A stretch of 33,128 nt of DNA from Alphaproteobacteria bacterium. Its GTDB lineage: Bacteria; Pseudomonadota; Alphaproteobacteria; Sphingomonadales; Sphingomonadaceae. The translations under genes and the position numbers were made by a program. The DNA is taken from NCBI GenBank assembly GCA_030431435.1, contig JAUIJI010000017.1, positions 1-33,128 of the forward strand, given 5' to 3'. Positions 14,881-23,701 of this stretch are shown here, one piece after another (the stretch's first letter is position 1; each line of letters starts with the position of its first letter). The notes under the pieces are model-generated. The model was not told the origin of the DNA. It worked only from the letters and a program-made list of their open reading frames with translations, and ran no database searches.

Positions 14881-16236
14881 ATGACCCATTTCGATATCGA
14901 AGACTTCATCGACCGGCAGAAGGTCGGCCCGCGCCAGCTGGCAGTGCTGCTGGTTTGCGGATTGATCTGTTTCGTCGACGGCTTCGACATGTTCATGATC
15001 GGCAAGATCGCACCGGCCATTGCGGAGGGTTTCGGCGAGCCTCCGGAAGCCATGGCCACGCTGTTCGTATGGCAGCAGATTGCCCTCGCCATCGGCGCCT
15101 TCGTGGTTTCTCCGCTGGCGGACCGGTTCGGCCGCAGGCGCATGCTGGTGATATCCTGCGCGCTGTTCGGTGCATTCACCATGGCCGGCATCTGGGCGCA
15201 AACGCTGATGCAGCTGACGGTGTTGCGCGCGCTGGCCAGCGTCTTCCTGTCAGCCGGGCTTCCGATGGCCCTCGCCATGATATCCGAAGCCACCCCGGCA
15301 AAAAGGCGCGCAACCTTCGTGGCGCTTTCGCTGGTGGGCTTCTCGAGCGGCAACGCCGCAAGCGGCGGGGTGGCGGCCTGGCTGATCGACGATTACGGCT
15401 GGCAGAGCGGGTTCTTCATCGGTGGCATTGCGCCGCTGGTGTGCATTCCGCTGCTGCTGCTATTCGTGCCCGAATCCATCAAGTTCCGCGCCGAACGCAA
15501 TCCGCGTGACCCCGGTATCGCGGTGACCATGAAGAAGATGGACCCCACTCTGGAGCTTCCGGAGGATCCCGTCTTCGTGCTCGGCAAATCGGATGGCAAG
15601 GCCCGCAAGGCCAAGCTGACGGACATCTTCACCGAAGGGCGCGGGCTGATGACCTGCGTGCTGTGGGCGGCCTGCCTGATCTCGATGACGGGCATCGCGC
15701 TGACCAGCCAGTGGCTGCCGACCTTCTTCCAGGAAATGGCCGGCATCCCGATCCAGGATTTCGCCATCTCTGCGCTCATCGGCTATCTGGGCAGCATCAC
15801 CGGCACGTTGCTGATCGGATATCTGATGGACCGGTTCCGCTCCACCAGGATGATCCCGCTGTTCTACATCGGCCTCTTCGCGGCCTATATCGCAATGGCA
15901 TGGGGTTCTTTCGAAGCGCAGGTCTTCGTGCTGATCCTGATCGCTTTCAACTTCCTGCAGACGGGCGGCCAGGCGGGGCTGAACACGCTGATCACCAAGA
16001 TCTACCCCCCGCGCATGCGCAGCACGGCGCTAGGATGGGCTGGCGGAGCGGGCCGCGTCGGCGGCGTGCTGGCACCGGTCTATGGCGGCCATGCAGTGGC
16101 GCAGGCCTATTCGCTGCAGCTGACGCTGGGCATCGCGGCGCTGTTGCCGCTGGCGGTGGCGGTGCTGATCTTCATTCTCGGCTTCGTGGTGCGCAGCGGC
16201 AAGGCAGTGCTGGCACCTGAAGCCGGGCGCGTGTGA
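14881..16236 (+). CDS. MFS transporter, aromatic acid:H+ symporter (AAHS)-like
   Basis: The 451-residue membrane protein shows twelve hydrophobic segments and the AAHS signature in the first one, FVDGFDMFMIG, with Asp33 and Asp36. The MFS motif DRFGRRRM (81-88) is in the loop after TM2, and a long charged central loop (about 200-250) lies between the halves. AAHS members (PcaK, VanK, HcaK type) import aromatic carboxylates with protons across the inner membrane. An AGAGGG lies twelve bases before the ATG. It is 199 bases downstream of the G8 gene, so it probably has its own promoter, and it is convergent with the CocE-type gene. Its presence near ring-cleavage genes supports an aromatic-compound locus. 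Confidence 0.85.
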   Translation: MTHFDIEDFIDRQKVGPRQLAVLLVCGLICFVDGFDMFMIGKIAPAIAEGFGEPPEAMATLFVWQQIALAIGAFVVSPLADRFGRRRMLVISCALFGAFTMAGIWAQTLMQLTVLRALASVFLSAGLPMALAMISEATPAKRRATFVALSLVGFSSGNAASGGVAAWLIDDYGWQSGFFIGGIAPLVCIPLLLLFVPESIKFRAERNPRDPGIAVTMKKMDPTLELPEDPVFVLGKSDGKARKAKLTDIFTEGRGLMTCVLWAACLISMTGIALTSQWLPTFFQEMAGIPIQDFAISALIGYLGSITGTLLIGYLMDRFRSTRMIPLFYIGLFAAYIAMAWGSFEAQVFVLILIAFNFLQTGGQAGLNTLITKIYPPRMRSTALGWAGGAGRVGGVLAPVYGGHAVAQAYSLQLTLGIAALLPLAVAVLIFILGFVVRSGKAVLAPEAGRV

Positions 16237-16252
16237 TCCGGCGGGTGAAGGT

Positions 16253-17923
16253 TTAGCCCGTCTGCTCCGGCACCACCGGCAAGCGCAGGACAGAGTCGTG
16301 ATCGCCGCCGGTGTGGAAGATGTGGGTGCCCTTGTTGCGGGTGTCCTCATGCATCGGGAACGGCAGCATCACGCCCTCCTCGCGCCGGTAGATATCCGCT
16401 CCAGCGATTTCGAGCCGGAGGGTTTCTCCCGCCGCGAATTGCGCCGAACAGGGCCAGAATTCGATGTCCACCGGCACGATTTGGCCCGGTTTCAGCAGCT
16501 CTTCGTGCGTATGAAGATGGACCGGCCGTTCGGGCGTTGACCGTTCTGGATCGAGCGCGCGGTGGCTTACCCTTTGCCAGCCCAGCGCGACCGGTCCGTA
16601 TTCATAAAACGCATAGAAGGTGAAGCCGACCTTTTCGCCATTGGCGTCGATCTTCTCCAGCGCGACGAACAGGTCCATGTCGTCGCTGCCCTCGGACTCG
16701 ACCCATAGTTTGAGCGCGGCGTGGCCGGTGATCTCGGTCGGTTCGGCAAAGGTCACCTCGAACCGGCACCTACCCTCCACCGCGTCTTGCCGCAGGCTGC
16801 CTGGCTCGGGCACGCCATCGACCAATTCGCCGCTCGCGCTATCCAGATGCCAATCGTGGTACTGCGTGCGCGCGAGAGGAAATTCCTGCTCGGCCCGCTC
16901 CACCGCCTCGCCATGGCGTTCGCGGATTTCCAGCCTCACGGGCGGCCAGGCAGTTACCGCCGTGGGGCGATCGCGCAGGAAATGATCAAAGAAGGCATGC
17001 TGGCGCTCACGGCTTTCGGGCAAATAATAATGCGCCCACTTCTTCTGCCCGTGAACATCGAGCCATTTCTGCTCACTCGACATGCGCCGCCACGCCTCGA
17101 TCGTACCGCGCAGATGCAGCCCCTGGTCGGACCAGCTGGCCACGCAATAGGCTGGTTGTGTGATCGCTTCGAGATCGAGTTCCTTGGAATACCAGAATGC
17201 GTCGATCAGCGGATGGGCGAGGACGTTTTCCAGCGTGTTCTCCGTCCGCCCCAGCGAATAGATGATGTTGTCGGAGGCGCGCGGGAGGAAGCCGGTTTCC
17301 AGGATGCCGCCATGATAGGCAAATTCGCGGTACCAGTCCGAAAACCCTTCCCATGGATTGAGCGCGGCCAGCGGCTCGGGCGCGAGCGGGGCGACCAGAT
17401 ACTGGATCGCGGCGAGGTAAGAGACGCCGGTCATCCCGACGCGGCCATTGCCCCATGGCAGCCTGCCCAGCCACTCGATCGCATCGGCGCAATCCTCTGC
17501 TTCCTGGATGCCGTTGTGGTGGAAATTGCCTCCCGACAGCCACGCGCCGCGCGGATCGACAACGGCAACCCCATAACCCTTCTGCCCCCACCACACCGGG
17601 TCTGGCCCTTCGAACGAGGTCAGCGGCGAAAGCCATTCCGGGTCCACACCCGAACGCGGCCAGAATACCTGGTTGGTCAGCGAGTGCTTTCCGTACGGCC
17701 CCCATGCCAGCAGGATGGGAACATCGCGGGTCGCGCCTTCGGGGCGATAGAGGTCGCAATAGATCTCCACCCCGTCGCGCAGGGGGATGATGCAATTGTG
17801 CTCGATCGTCAGGCCCTGCTCCTCCCGCCGATGGTAATCAGCCGGTGGAAGCGGCGGCTTGTGCGCGGCGCTGAAGGGATCGACCCCGGGCCGCGTTATA
17901 CCCTCGAACCGCTTTGCCGCCAT
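16253..17923 (-). CDS. CocE/NonD-family serine hydrolase (X-Pro dipeptidyl-peptidase S15 type)
   Basis: I start at ATG 17923 because it overlaps the stop of the DUF3237 gene (TGATG, one shared base); the longer frame from 18004 lies inside that gene. The 556-residue protein has an N-terminal alpha/beta hydrolase domain: GVEIYCDLYRP, LAWGPYGKH (Tyr77 as likely oxyanion residue), VVDPRGAWLSGG, the nucleophile Ser168 in GVSYLAA, and a candidate His in KKWAHYY. The C-terminal half is a jelly-roll domain (ITGHAALKLWVES, DMDLFVALEKI, RLEIAGADIYRR) typical of the CocE C-terminal fold. There is no signal peptide. Family members cleave esters such as cocaine, or amides; the substrate is unknown here. 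It is the last gene of the minus-strand series beginning with the sulfatase. Confidence 0.87.
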   Translation of the reverse strand: MAAKRFEGITRPGVDPFSAAHKPPLPPADYHRREEQGLTIEHNCIIPLRDGVEIYCDLYRPEGATRDVPILLAWGPYGKHSLTNQVFWPRSGVDPEWLSPLTSFEGPDPVWWGQKGYGVAVVDPRGAWLSGGNFHHNGIQEAEDCADAIEWLGRLPWGNGRVGMTGVSYLAAIQYLVAPLAPEPLAALNPWEGFSDWYREFAYHGGILETGFLPRASDNIIYSLGRTENTLENVLAHPLIDAFWYSKELDLEAITQPAYCVASWSDQGLHLRGTIEAWRRMSSEQKWLDVHGQKKWAHYYLPESRERQHAFFDHFLRDRPTAVTAWPPVRLEIRERHGEAVERAEQEFPLARTQYHDWHLDSASGELVDGVPEPGSLRQDAVEGRCRFEVTFAEPTEITGHAALKLWVESEGSDDMDLFVALEKIDANGEKVGFTFYAFYEYGPVALGWQRVSHRALDPERSTPERPVHLHTHEELLKPGQIVPVDIEFWPCSAQFAAGETLRLEIAGADIYRREEGVMLPFPMHEDTRNKGTHIFHTGGDHDSVLRLPVVPEQTG

Positions 17924-18405
17924 CACAGCACCACGAAATAATGGATGCAGTTGGCACCGGGCGTTTTCTCGGCAACGCCCACGAACACATGGCGCGACAT
18001 CCATTCGTGCGGCCCGGCCGGGGCATCGAAGCGCGGCGTCACCCGCATGTAATAGTCGTTGAAATCGACATCCTCATTGGCCCGCATCTTTGCCGCGATT
18101 TCATCGTTCCTCGCCCAGCGATACCCCACGTTCTGGAGGTAGATGATGGCACCATCATCGGCTTCGAGCAGGTAACGCGCGTCAAAATCGATGACACCAC
18201 TATCCCGCGCCAAGGGGAAATCACCGCCTGACATGGGCACCACGGTGCCGTTCAGGCGAGGACCTTCGACCTTTCCGGACTTCGCGTAGATCGCAGCGCG
18301 GGTTTCCCCCCGAACGCTCGGTTCGATCCAGTATGGTTTGGACAATTCGATCGAAATGCTGAACGCAAATTCGAACCGGGGCGAGAAAGGGTGCGGATTT
18401 TCCAT
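17923..18405 (-). CDS. DUF3237 family protein
   Basis: I prefer ATG 18405 (160 residues, MENPHPFSPRFEFAF) over the TTG at 18441, though neither has a strong ribosome site. The sequence shows DUF3237 hallmarks: an N-terminal FEFAFSISIEL strand, GKVEGPRLNGTVVPMSGGDFPL, FDARYLLEADDGAIIYLQNVGYR, YYMRVTPRFD and WMSRHVFVGVAE. These proteins form small beta barrels and are found in aromatic and terpenoid catabolic clusters. No member that I know of has a well-established activity. The stop overlaps the start of the CocE-type gene by one base, so the two products are made together. This tight pairing of DUF3237 with a serine hydrolase is a useful hint to function. Confidence 0.85.
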   Translation of the reverse strand: MENPHPFSPRFEFAFSISIELSKPYWIEPSVRGETRAAIYAKSGKVEGPRLNGTVVPMSGGDFPLARDSGVIDFDARYLLEADDGAIIYLQNVGYRWARNDEIAAKMRANEDVDFNDYYMRVTPRFDAPAGPHEWMSRHVFVGVAEKTPGANCIHYFVVL

Positions 18406-18491
18406 GCAGTACTTAGAGGCCTCGTCAGGTTGATTCGTCAACCGATCGCGCAGATCGCGTGCCTGCCGTTGCCTTCGAAGGCATCACCGCA

Positions 18492-19112
18492 TCAGACCTT
18501 GTCGTAGTGGAACGGCGCAATCAAAGGTTCCGGATAGCATTCATACTGCATCGTTGGCGGCAGGTCGGGTTCAAGACCGTCGATCGAGCGCAGCAGCGGC
18601 ACGCCTTCCTTGTTCCAGCCGCGGTCGAACTCGACATAGATGTTCATGTAGCCGTGCAGCATGGCGATCTTCCATTCGCCATCGACGCGCTTGTATTCGT
18701 TCTCGTAGGTCGCCTCGCCCCAGCGCGCTTCCTTGCCGAGTGAACCCACCATCATGAAGGTGCGCCAGCGCGCCTTGGCGGTGCCTGCCGCGCTGTCGAC
18801 ATGGATCACCGGTTGCAGCTGCATGTGGTTGTACAGCGTGCCCTTGCCGTATGGCGGGAGGTGGTGGAGATATTCGCGCACCCGTTCGCGCCCAACGAAC
18901 ACGCCGCGACCCGCGAGCTCAAGCGTTCCGTCTTCGGCAAACAGGTCTGCCGCCTTGTCCCACAGTCCCTTGTCGACATAATAGCCATAGGCAGCCTGCA
19001 GGTTCTGCACGGACTGGAAATCGCGCGAATGGCGCACTTCTGCTTCCAGTTCGGCTTGCCGCTGCTTGAGGGCTGCGAGTTCGGCGAGTACTTCGCTCAT
19101 CTGATCGGACAT
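18492..19112 (-). CDS. SnoaL-like / NTF2-superfamily protein
   Basis: The 206-residue product begins with a short predicted coiled coil (EVLAELAALKQRQAELEAEVRHSRD, residues about 7-31). Then comes a SnoaL_4-type cone fold: VQNLQAAYGYYVDKGLWDKAADLFAEDGTLEL, GRERVREYLHHLP, HMQLQPVIHVD and EWKIAMLHGYMNIYVEF. Proteins of this superfamily act as dehydratases, isomerases or ring-hydroxylation partners. The YxDxxLWDxxxDLFxxDGxLE pattern is the form often seen in sphingomonad aromatic and steroid-type clusters. AGGAGAG lies five bases before the ATG. The gene follows the PQQ dehydrogenase by eleven bases and is clearly in the same transcript. The substrate is unknown. Confidence 0.85.
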   Translation of the reverse strand: MSDQMSEVLAELAALKQRQAELEAEVRHSRDFQSVQNLQAAYGYYVDKGLWDKAADLFAEDGTLELAGRGVFVGRERVREYLHHLPPYGKGTLYNHMQLQPVIHVDSAAGTAKARWRTFMMVGSLGKEARWGEATYENEYKRVDGEWKIAMLHGYMNIYVEFDRGWNKEGVPLLRSIDGLEPDLPPTMQYECYPEPLIAPFHYDKV

Positions 19113-19123
19113 GGTCTCTCCTG

Positions 19124-21196
19124 TTATGGCTGGGCAAGATCCTCGAAGGATCGGGCCTGGATGAAGCTGCGGATATCTTCCAGCTGCCTCGGCGTCAGTT
19201 TGTCTTCAAACCCGGGCATGCCGTTCGATGCGAGCGCACCGTTGAGGACAACGGCGGCAAATGCATCGCCCGTTACCATGCCCGATGCGCGCAGGTCCGG
19301 ATAGGCACCGGCGCTGACCACGCCCGTGCCGTGGCAGCGCAGGCAGTAGCGTGCATAGAGCTGGTTGCCGCGCGCGATCGCTGCCTCATCGGCAGGACGT
19401 GCAGAAACAATGGCGCGCTGCGGGGCTTCGGGTGGAGTGAAGGGGGGCAGCGCCTGGTCGCCGTCCAGAGCAAAGACCAGCAGCCGGTTCGGCCCCACGG
19501 CCTTGCCGGCCTGCAGTGCCATCACTCCGCCGGTAAGAGGCCAGCCGCCACCCCAGCCAGACAGCACGGCGATATATTGCACGCCGTCGATGGCATAGGT
19601 GATCGGGGGGGCGCTTACCGCGGTCTGCGCATCGAAGGACCACAGCTTGGCACCAGTGGTGTCATCATAGGCGGCGAGTTCCTTTGCCGTGTTGCCGGCA
19701 AAGACAAGGCCGCCGCCGGTTGCCAGGACACCGCCGTTGAAGGGCGCAAGCTCATTCACGCGCCAGGCTTCCTGCTGTGTCACAGGGTTCCATGCGATCA
19801 GATAGCCCTTCATCCCGGCGTAGAGGGCTTCGCGCTCCTCCTCGGTCATCGCGCCGCCGCCATCCATGGCCACGCCAGATGTATAGGCACCGATCACCTG
19901 CTCTTCCTCGGCCGAGGCAAAGGGCATGCCGACATCCTGTGCCGGAATATAGACGAGACCGGTATCGGGACTGAACGCCATCGGCGGCCAATTGTGTCCG
20001 CCGCCGGAGCTGGGGAACTGGAAGGAAGGCTCGCCAGTGCGATAATACCGCGCGGATGGCACTTCGATCGGACGTCCTGTTTCCGGATCGAGCCCTGTGG
20101 CCCAGGTCACGTTGACGAAGGCTTCGCCCGAGATGAATTCGCCCGTCTCGCGGTCGAGCACGTAGAAAAAGCCGTTTTTGGGTGCCTGCATCAGCACCTT
20201 GCGCATTGCGCCTTCGATTTCGAGATCGGCAAGGATGATGTTCTGTGTGGCCGTGTAATCCCAGGCATCGGCGGGTGTGGTCTGGAAGTGCCAGCGGTAT
20301 TCGCCGGTTTTCGCATCGACTGCCACGATCGAGGAAAGGAACAGGTTGTCGCCTTCCCCGGCAGAGCGCATCTGGTGGTTCCACGGCGAGCCATTGCCCA
20401 CGCCGATGTATACGAGGCCGAGATCGGGATCATATTCGATCGCGTCCCAGGCGGTTCCGCCGCCGCCATATTTCCACCATTCGCCGGCCCATGTCTCCTG
20501 CGCCATTTCCATGGCGCTGTCGCTGGCTGCATTATCCGGTACGCCGGGCTGGCCGGGCACGGTGTAGAAGCGCCAGGCCTGCTCTCCGCTTGCCGCGCGA
20601 TAGGCCGTGACAAACCCGCGCGCGCCGAACTCTGCACCGCCATTGCCGATCAGTACCAAGTCGCCCACCACGCGCGGTGCGCCGGTAATGGTGTAGTTTT
20701 CCGCCAGCGGATCAGACTGGTCGATGGTCTGCACTTCCCACAGCGGCGTGCCGTCTTGCGCGTCCAGCGCGATCAGCCGCCCGTCAAGCGCGCCGAGGAA
20801 GACCTTGCCATCCTGCACCGCAACGCCGCGCGAAACCGGCCCGCAGCAGCCTCGTGCAGAGGCTGCGCGCACTTGCGGATCGTATTCCCACAGCAGTTCA
20901 CCGCTGGTCGCATCAACCGCTTGCACCACGTTATAGGCGCTGGCGAGATAGAGCACGCCGTCGACCATGATCGGCGTCGCTTCCTGCCCGCGATCGGTGC
21001 CAAGGTCATGGTAAAAGGCGAGGCCGAGCCGTTCGACATTGTCGCTGTTGATCTGGTCCAGACCGACGAAGCGCTGCGCCCTCTCGTCAAAGCCGTGGAG
21101 CGGCCATTCAGTGTCGGGCGCATCGGGCCCGCTGCAACTTGCCAGCGCCAGGGCGATTGCGATGCCGCCCAAGGCCTTGCCAATGGCTATCCTCAT
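19124..21196 (-). CDS. PQQ-dependent quinohemoprotein dehydrogenase, putative lipoprotein
   Basis: The 690-residue protein has an eight-bladed PQQ propeller followed by a C-terminal cytochrome c domain. Visible residues are the vicinal Cys117-Cys118 pair in RGCCGPVSRG, calcium/PQQ ligands in the GNGGAEFGARG and VGNGSPW segments, catalytic Asp313 in AWDYTATQN, the heme motif CLRCH (618-622) and an axial Met660 in GMPGF. This is the type II quinohemoprotein alcohol dehydrogenase layout (also lupanine hydroxylase), which oxidises alcohols in the periplasm and passes electrons through heme c. The N-terminus is unusual: the hydrophobic signal ends in LASC (Cys21), a lipobox, so the enzyme may be membrane-anchored. 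AGGAAA lies seven bases before the ATG. Genes for PQQ synthesis are not in the window. Confidence 0.9.
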   Translation of the reverse strand: MRIAIGKALGGIAIALALASCSGPDAPDTEWPLHGFDERAQRFVGLDQINSDNVERLGLAFYHDLGTDRGQEATPIMVDGVLYLASAYNVVQAVDATSGELLWEYDPQVRAASARGCCGPVSRGVAVQDGKVFLGALDGRLIALDAQDGTPLWEVQTIDQSDPLAENYTITGAPRVVGDLVLIGNGGAEFGARGFVTAYRAASGEQAWRFYTVPGQPGVPDNAASDSAMEMAQETWAGEWWKYGGGGTAWDAIEYDPDLGLVYIGVGNGSPWNHQMRSAGEGDNLFLSSIVAVDAKTGEYRWHFQTTPADAWDYTATQNIILADLEIEGAMRKVLMQAPKNGFFYVLDRETGEFISGEAFVNVTWATGLDPETGRPIEVPSARYYRTGEPSFQFPSSGGGHNWPPMAFSPDTGLVYIPAQDVGMPFASAEEEQVIGAYTSGVAMDGGGAMTEEEREALYAGMKGYLIAWNPVTQQEAWRVNELAPFNGGVLATGGGLVFAGNTAKELAAYDDTTGAKLWSFDAQTAVSAPPITYAIDGVQYIAVLSGWGGGWPLTGGVMALQAGKAVGPNRLLVFALDGDQALPPFTPPEAPQRAIVSARPADEAAIARGNQLYARYCLRCHGTGVVSAGAYPDLRASGMVTGDAFAAVVLNGALASNGMPGFEDKLTPRQLEDIRSFIQARSFEDLAQP

Positions 21197-21252
21197 GCGC
21201 GTTTCCTAACCGTTGTGGCGTGTAATGCCCAGTTGAAAGGTTGGGTGGCCCC

Positions 21253-21288
21253 GCATCCGCACATCGAGGGGGAGGGAGATGCGGATGC
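21253..21288. other. Perfect inverted repeat between the TonB receptor and PQQ dehydrogenase genes
   Basis: GCATCCGCA (21253-21261) and TGCGGATGC (21280-21288) are exact complements with an 18-base purine-rich loop, in the 114-base gap between two co-directional genes. There is no T run on either strand, so an mRNA stability or processing hairpin, or an operator, is more likely than a terminator. The structure is seen; the role is inferred. Confidence 0.45.
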
Positions 21289-21310
21289 AGGGCCGGTGGG
21301 CAGAAGGTCT

Positions 21311-23665
21311 TCAGAACCGCTTGGTGGCGCTGACTGCCCATTCACGCGGACGGCCGGGCTGCCCCATCGAGAAGCCTGCCTGCTGGTTGTCGAACGCGCC
21401 GACGAAATAATACTCGTCAGTGATGTTGGTCACCGCGACAGACAGGTCGAGATCGCCATCTGAATTGGTCCAGGTGATCCGTCCGTTGAGCAGCGTGTAT
21501 CCTGCGACCCTGGAATTGGGCGTGTTGCCCGAGTTCACGAAGAACTGCGACTGGTAGGACAGGTCGAGGCGCGGTGTAATCGATGACCCGTTCTCGAAGA
21601 TGTGCTCGTAGGATGTGCCCAGCGAGTACTTCCACTTGCTGGTGAACGGAGCGACCGCATCAAGCGTCACCGCACTGACCGCCGGGTTCAGGCTGGTGTA
21701 GTCGAAATCAAGATAGCTGATCGTACCTTCGATCTGCCACCCGTCAGCCGGGCGGATCTGGGTTTCCGCTTCGAAACCCAGCACTTCGGCATCGCCGGCA
21801 TTGGCCGTCATCGCGCAAGGGAAAACCGCGCCGCCGGGGGTGAATTGCGGGCAGGAGTTCAGCACCAGCTGGATGTCCGAATAGTCGTTCAGATAGGCGG
21901 AAGCGTTGAAGCGGAACATGCCGAACAGGTCGGTCTTGAGGCCCAGTTCCCATGCCTTCAGAGCTTCGGCATCGAACGAGGTGACCTGCGTCGTGAAGAA
22001 CGGACGCGGATTGATGCCGCCGCCCTTGTAGCCGGTCGAATACTGGCCATAGACCATCACCTCGGGGGTGATCTGGTACTGCAGGTTGACGCGGTAGTCC
22101 CACCGCGCTTCGTCATAGCTGCCGACCAGCCCGTCCAGCCCGCCAACGCGCGGCACACCCGGCGTTCCGTCAACGAAACGGCGCGAGAACTGGTAGTCCT
22201 TGCTTTCGTCGGTCCGGCGCAGGCCACCGTTGAGGGTCAACCCGTCGACCAGCTCCCAGGAAACCTGGGCGAAGAAGGCGAGCGATTCCGCGTCCACCAT
22301 TTCGCCGAGGCTGGCGAATTGCAGCCCCGCCGTGCGCAGGTCCTGCACATAGGGGAAATCGGTTTCCTGCTTCGAATAGAAACCGCCCAGTGTCCAGAAG
22401 ACGCGGTCGTTCGCGAGCGATCCGCTCAACCGCAGTTCCTGGCTGTAGAACGTCACGTTGAGGTCATTGTAGCTGTTGTTCAGCACCAGCGGTGACAGGT
22501 CGCTGTCGTTGGAGAATTGCGAGCTGAAATCGCGGTATCCCGAGATCGAGGTCAGCTCCAGGTTTTCGGCAAGTTCGAATTCGCCGAGCAGCGAAACGCC
22601 GAAGCCTTCGTAGCGGGTCTTGAGATCGCGGGTGGTGTCGAACAGGAAGCCGTTCGCCGGATCGGCAGGGGCGAAGCCGGTTTCATAGTTGCAGAAAGGG
22701 CCGCAGATGAAACGGTCATCCCACACGATACCGGTGTAATCACCCTGCACACGGTCAAGCTGAGCCGGGCTGAGGGGGTATGTGGCGCGAAGGATCGCCG
22801 CGCTGGGACGGCGGCTGTCGTTGACGTAATCGGCTGACAGCATCAGGTCGACGCTCGAGCTGGGATTGTACCGCAGTTGCCCACGCACGGCCTGGTAATT
22901 GGTGTCACCATCGCGGTCGATCAGGCAGTCTGCGCTGCCGGTGCGGGCAGGAATGCCGCCAACAGCGGGATTGTTCGCGCTTCCCTGCGGATTCACGCAG
23001 CCGAAATCGAGCACGTCGACATAGCCGCCCTGGCGCTTGGCCGAGCCCGACACGCGAACGGACAGGTCATCAGCAAGGCCGAAGTCGAAATTTCCGCGCA
23101 GGTCCAGCCGGTCACGGCTGCCATAGGTGGCCGAGACCATGCCGGTGTTGGATCCGGTCGGGCGTTTGGAATAAAGCTTGAGCGCGCCGCCGATCGAGTT
23201 GCGGCCCGACAGTGTGCCTTGCGGTCCGCGCAGGATCTCGATGCGGTCGAGATCGAGCAGGTCGAACACCGCGCCGGTCAGCGAGGGGTAGTAGACGTCG
23301 TCAACGTACACGCCAACGCCCGGCTCCACAGCCGGATTGAAGTCATACTGGCCAACACCGCGGATCGACACCGCCAGCGAGGGGCCGAAGCTGCCCGTAC
23401 CCGGCTGCAGGTTCACGCCCGGAGCCTGTCCGGCAATCTGCGAAACGTCGGACTGGCTGCGCTGCGCCAGGTCATCGCCCGATATGGCGGTAATGGCGAT
23501 AGGGGTGTCCTGCAGGCTCTGTTCACGGAACTGTGCGGTCACCACGATGGTGTCGTCATCGCCTGCGGCGTTTTCCTGGGCAGATGCGACGCCCGGAACC
23601 ATGGTAACCGTCGCAGCGGCAAGTGCCGTGAGCGATATGTGAGCGAATTTTTCGAGTCTTTGCAC
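21311..23665 (-). CDS. TonB-dependent outer membrane receptor
   Basis: The 784-residue protein starts at GTG 23665, supported by GGGAGG eight to nine bases upstream. It has a signal peptide cleaved near ASA-QE, and a TonB-box-like region DTIVVTAQFREQSLQDTPIAI. A plug domain follows with ISGDDLAQRS, SIRGVG, YVDDVYY, DRIEILRGPQGTLSGRNSIGGALKLYSKRP. The barrel ends in a phenylalanine (SATKRF). It is the sphingomonad-style receptor expanded in aromatic and polymer degraders, not clearly a siderophore receptor. Family members move large or scarce ligands across the outer membrane using TonB energy. It lies 36 bases downstream of the sulfatase gene, which suggests that the imported ligand is related to a sulfate ester. 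Confidence 0.92.
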   Translation of the reverse strand: MQRLEKFAHISLTALAAATVTMVPGVASAQENAAGDDDTIVVTAQFREQSLQDTPIAITAISGDDLAQRSQSDVSQIAGQAPGVNLQPGTGSFGPSLAVSIRGVGQYDFNPAVEPGVGVYVDDVYYPSLTGAVFDLLDLDRIEILRGPQGTLSGRNSIGGALKLYSKRPTGSNTGMVSATYGSRDRLDLRGNFDFGLADDLSVRVSGSAKRQGGYVDVLDFGCVNPQGSANNPAVGGIPARTGSADCLIDRDGDTNYQAVRGQLRYNPSSSVDLMLSADYVNDSRRPSAAILRATYPLSPAQLDRVQGDYTGIVWDDRFICGPFCNYETGFAPADPANGFLFDTTRDLKTRYEGFGVSLLGEFELAENLELTSISGYRDFSSQFSNDSDLSPLVLNNSYNDLNVTFYSQELRLSGSLANDRVFWTLGGFYSKQETDFPYVQDLRTAGLQFASLGEMVDAESLAFFAQVSWELVDGLTLNGGLRRTDESKDYQFSRRFVDGTPGVPRVGGLDGLVGSYDEARWDYRVNLQYQITPEVMVYGQYSTGYKGGGINPRPFFTTQVTSFDAEALKAWELGLKTDLFGMFRFNASAYLNDYSDIQLVLNSCPQFTPGGAVFPCAMTANAGDAEVLGFEAETQIRPADGWQIEGTISYLDFDYTSLNPAVSAVTLDAVAPFTSKWKYSLGTSYEHIFENGSSITPRLDLSYQSQFFVNSGNTPNSRVAGYTLLNGRITWTNSDGDLDLSVAVTNITDEYYFVGAFDNQQAGFSMGQPGRPREWAVSATKRF

Positions 23666-23701
23666 TTAATCTTCCTCCCAAAGAAATGTCATCCGGCCGT
23701 T

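Noticed and set aside
19331-21463. A 710-codon open frame on the plus strand opposite the PQQ dehydrogenase and the end of the TonB receptor
   Set aside because: It mirrors well-recognised genes on the other strand, its product is rich in Arg, His and Gly without domains, and such frames are expected opposite high-GC genes.
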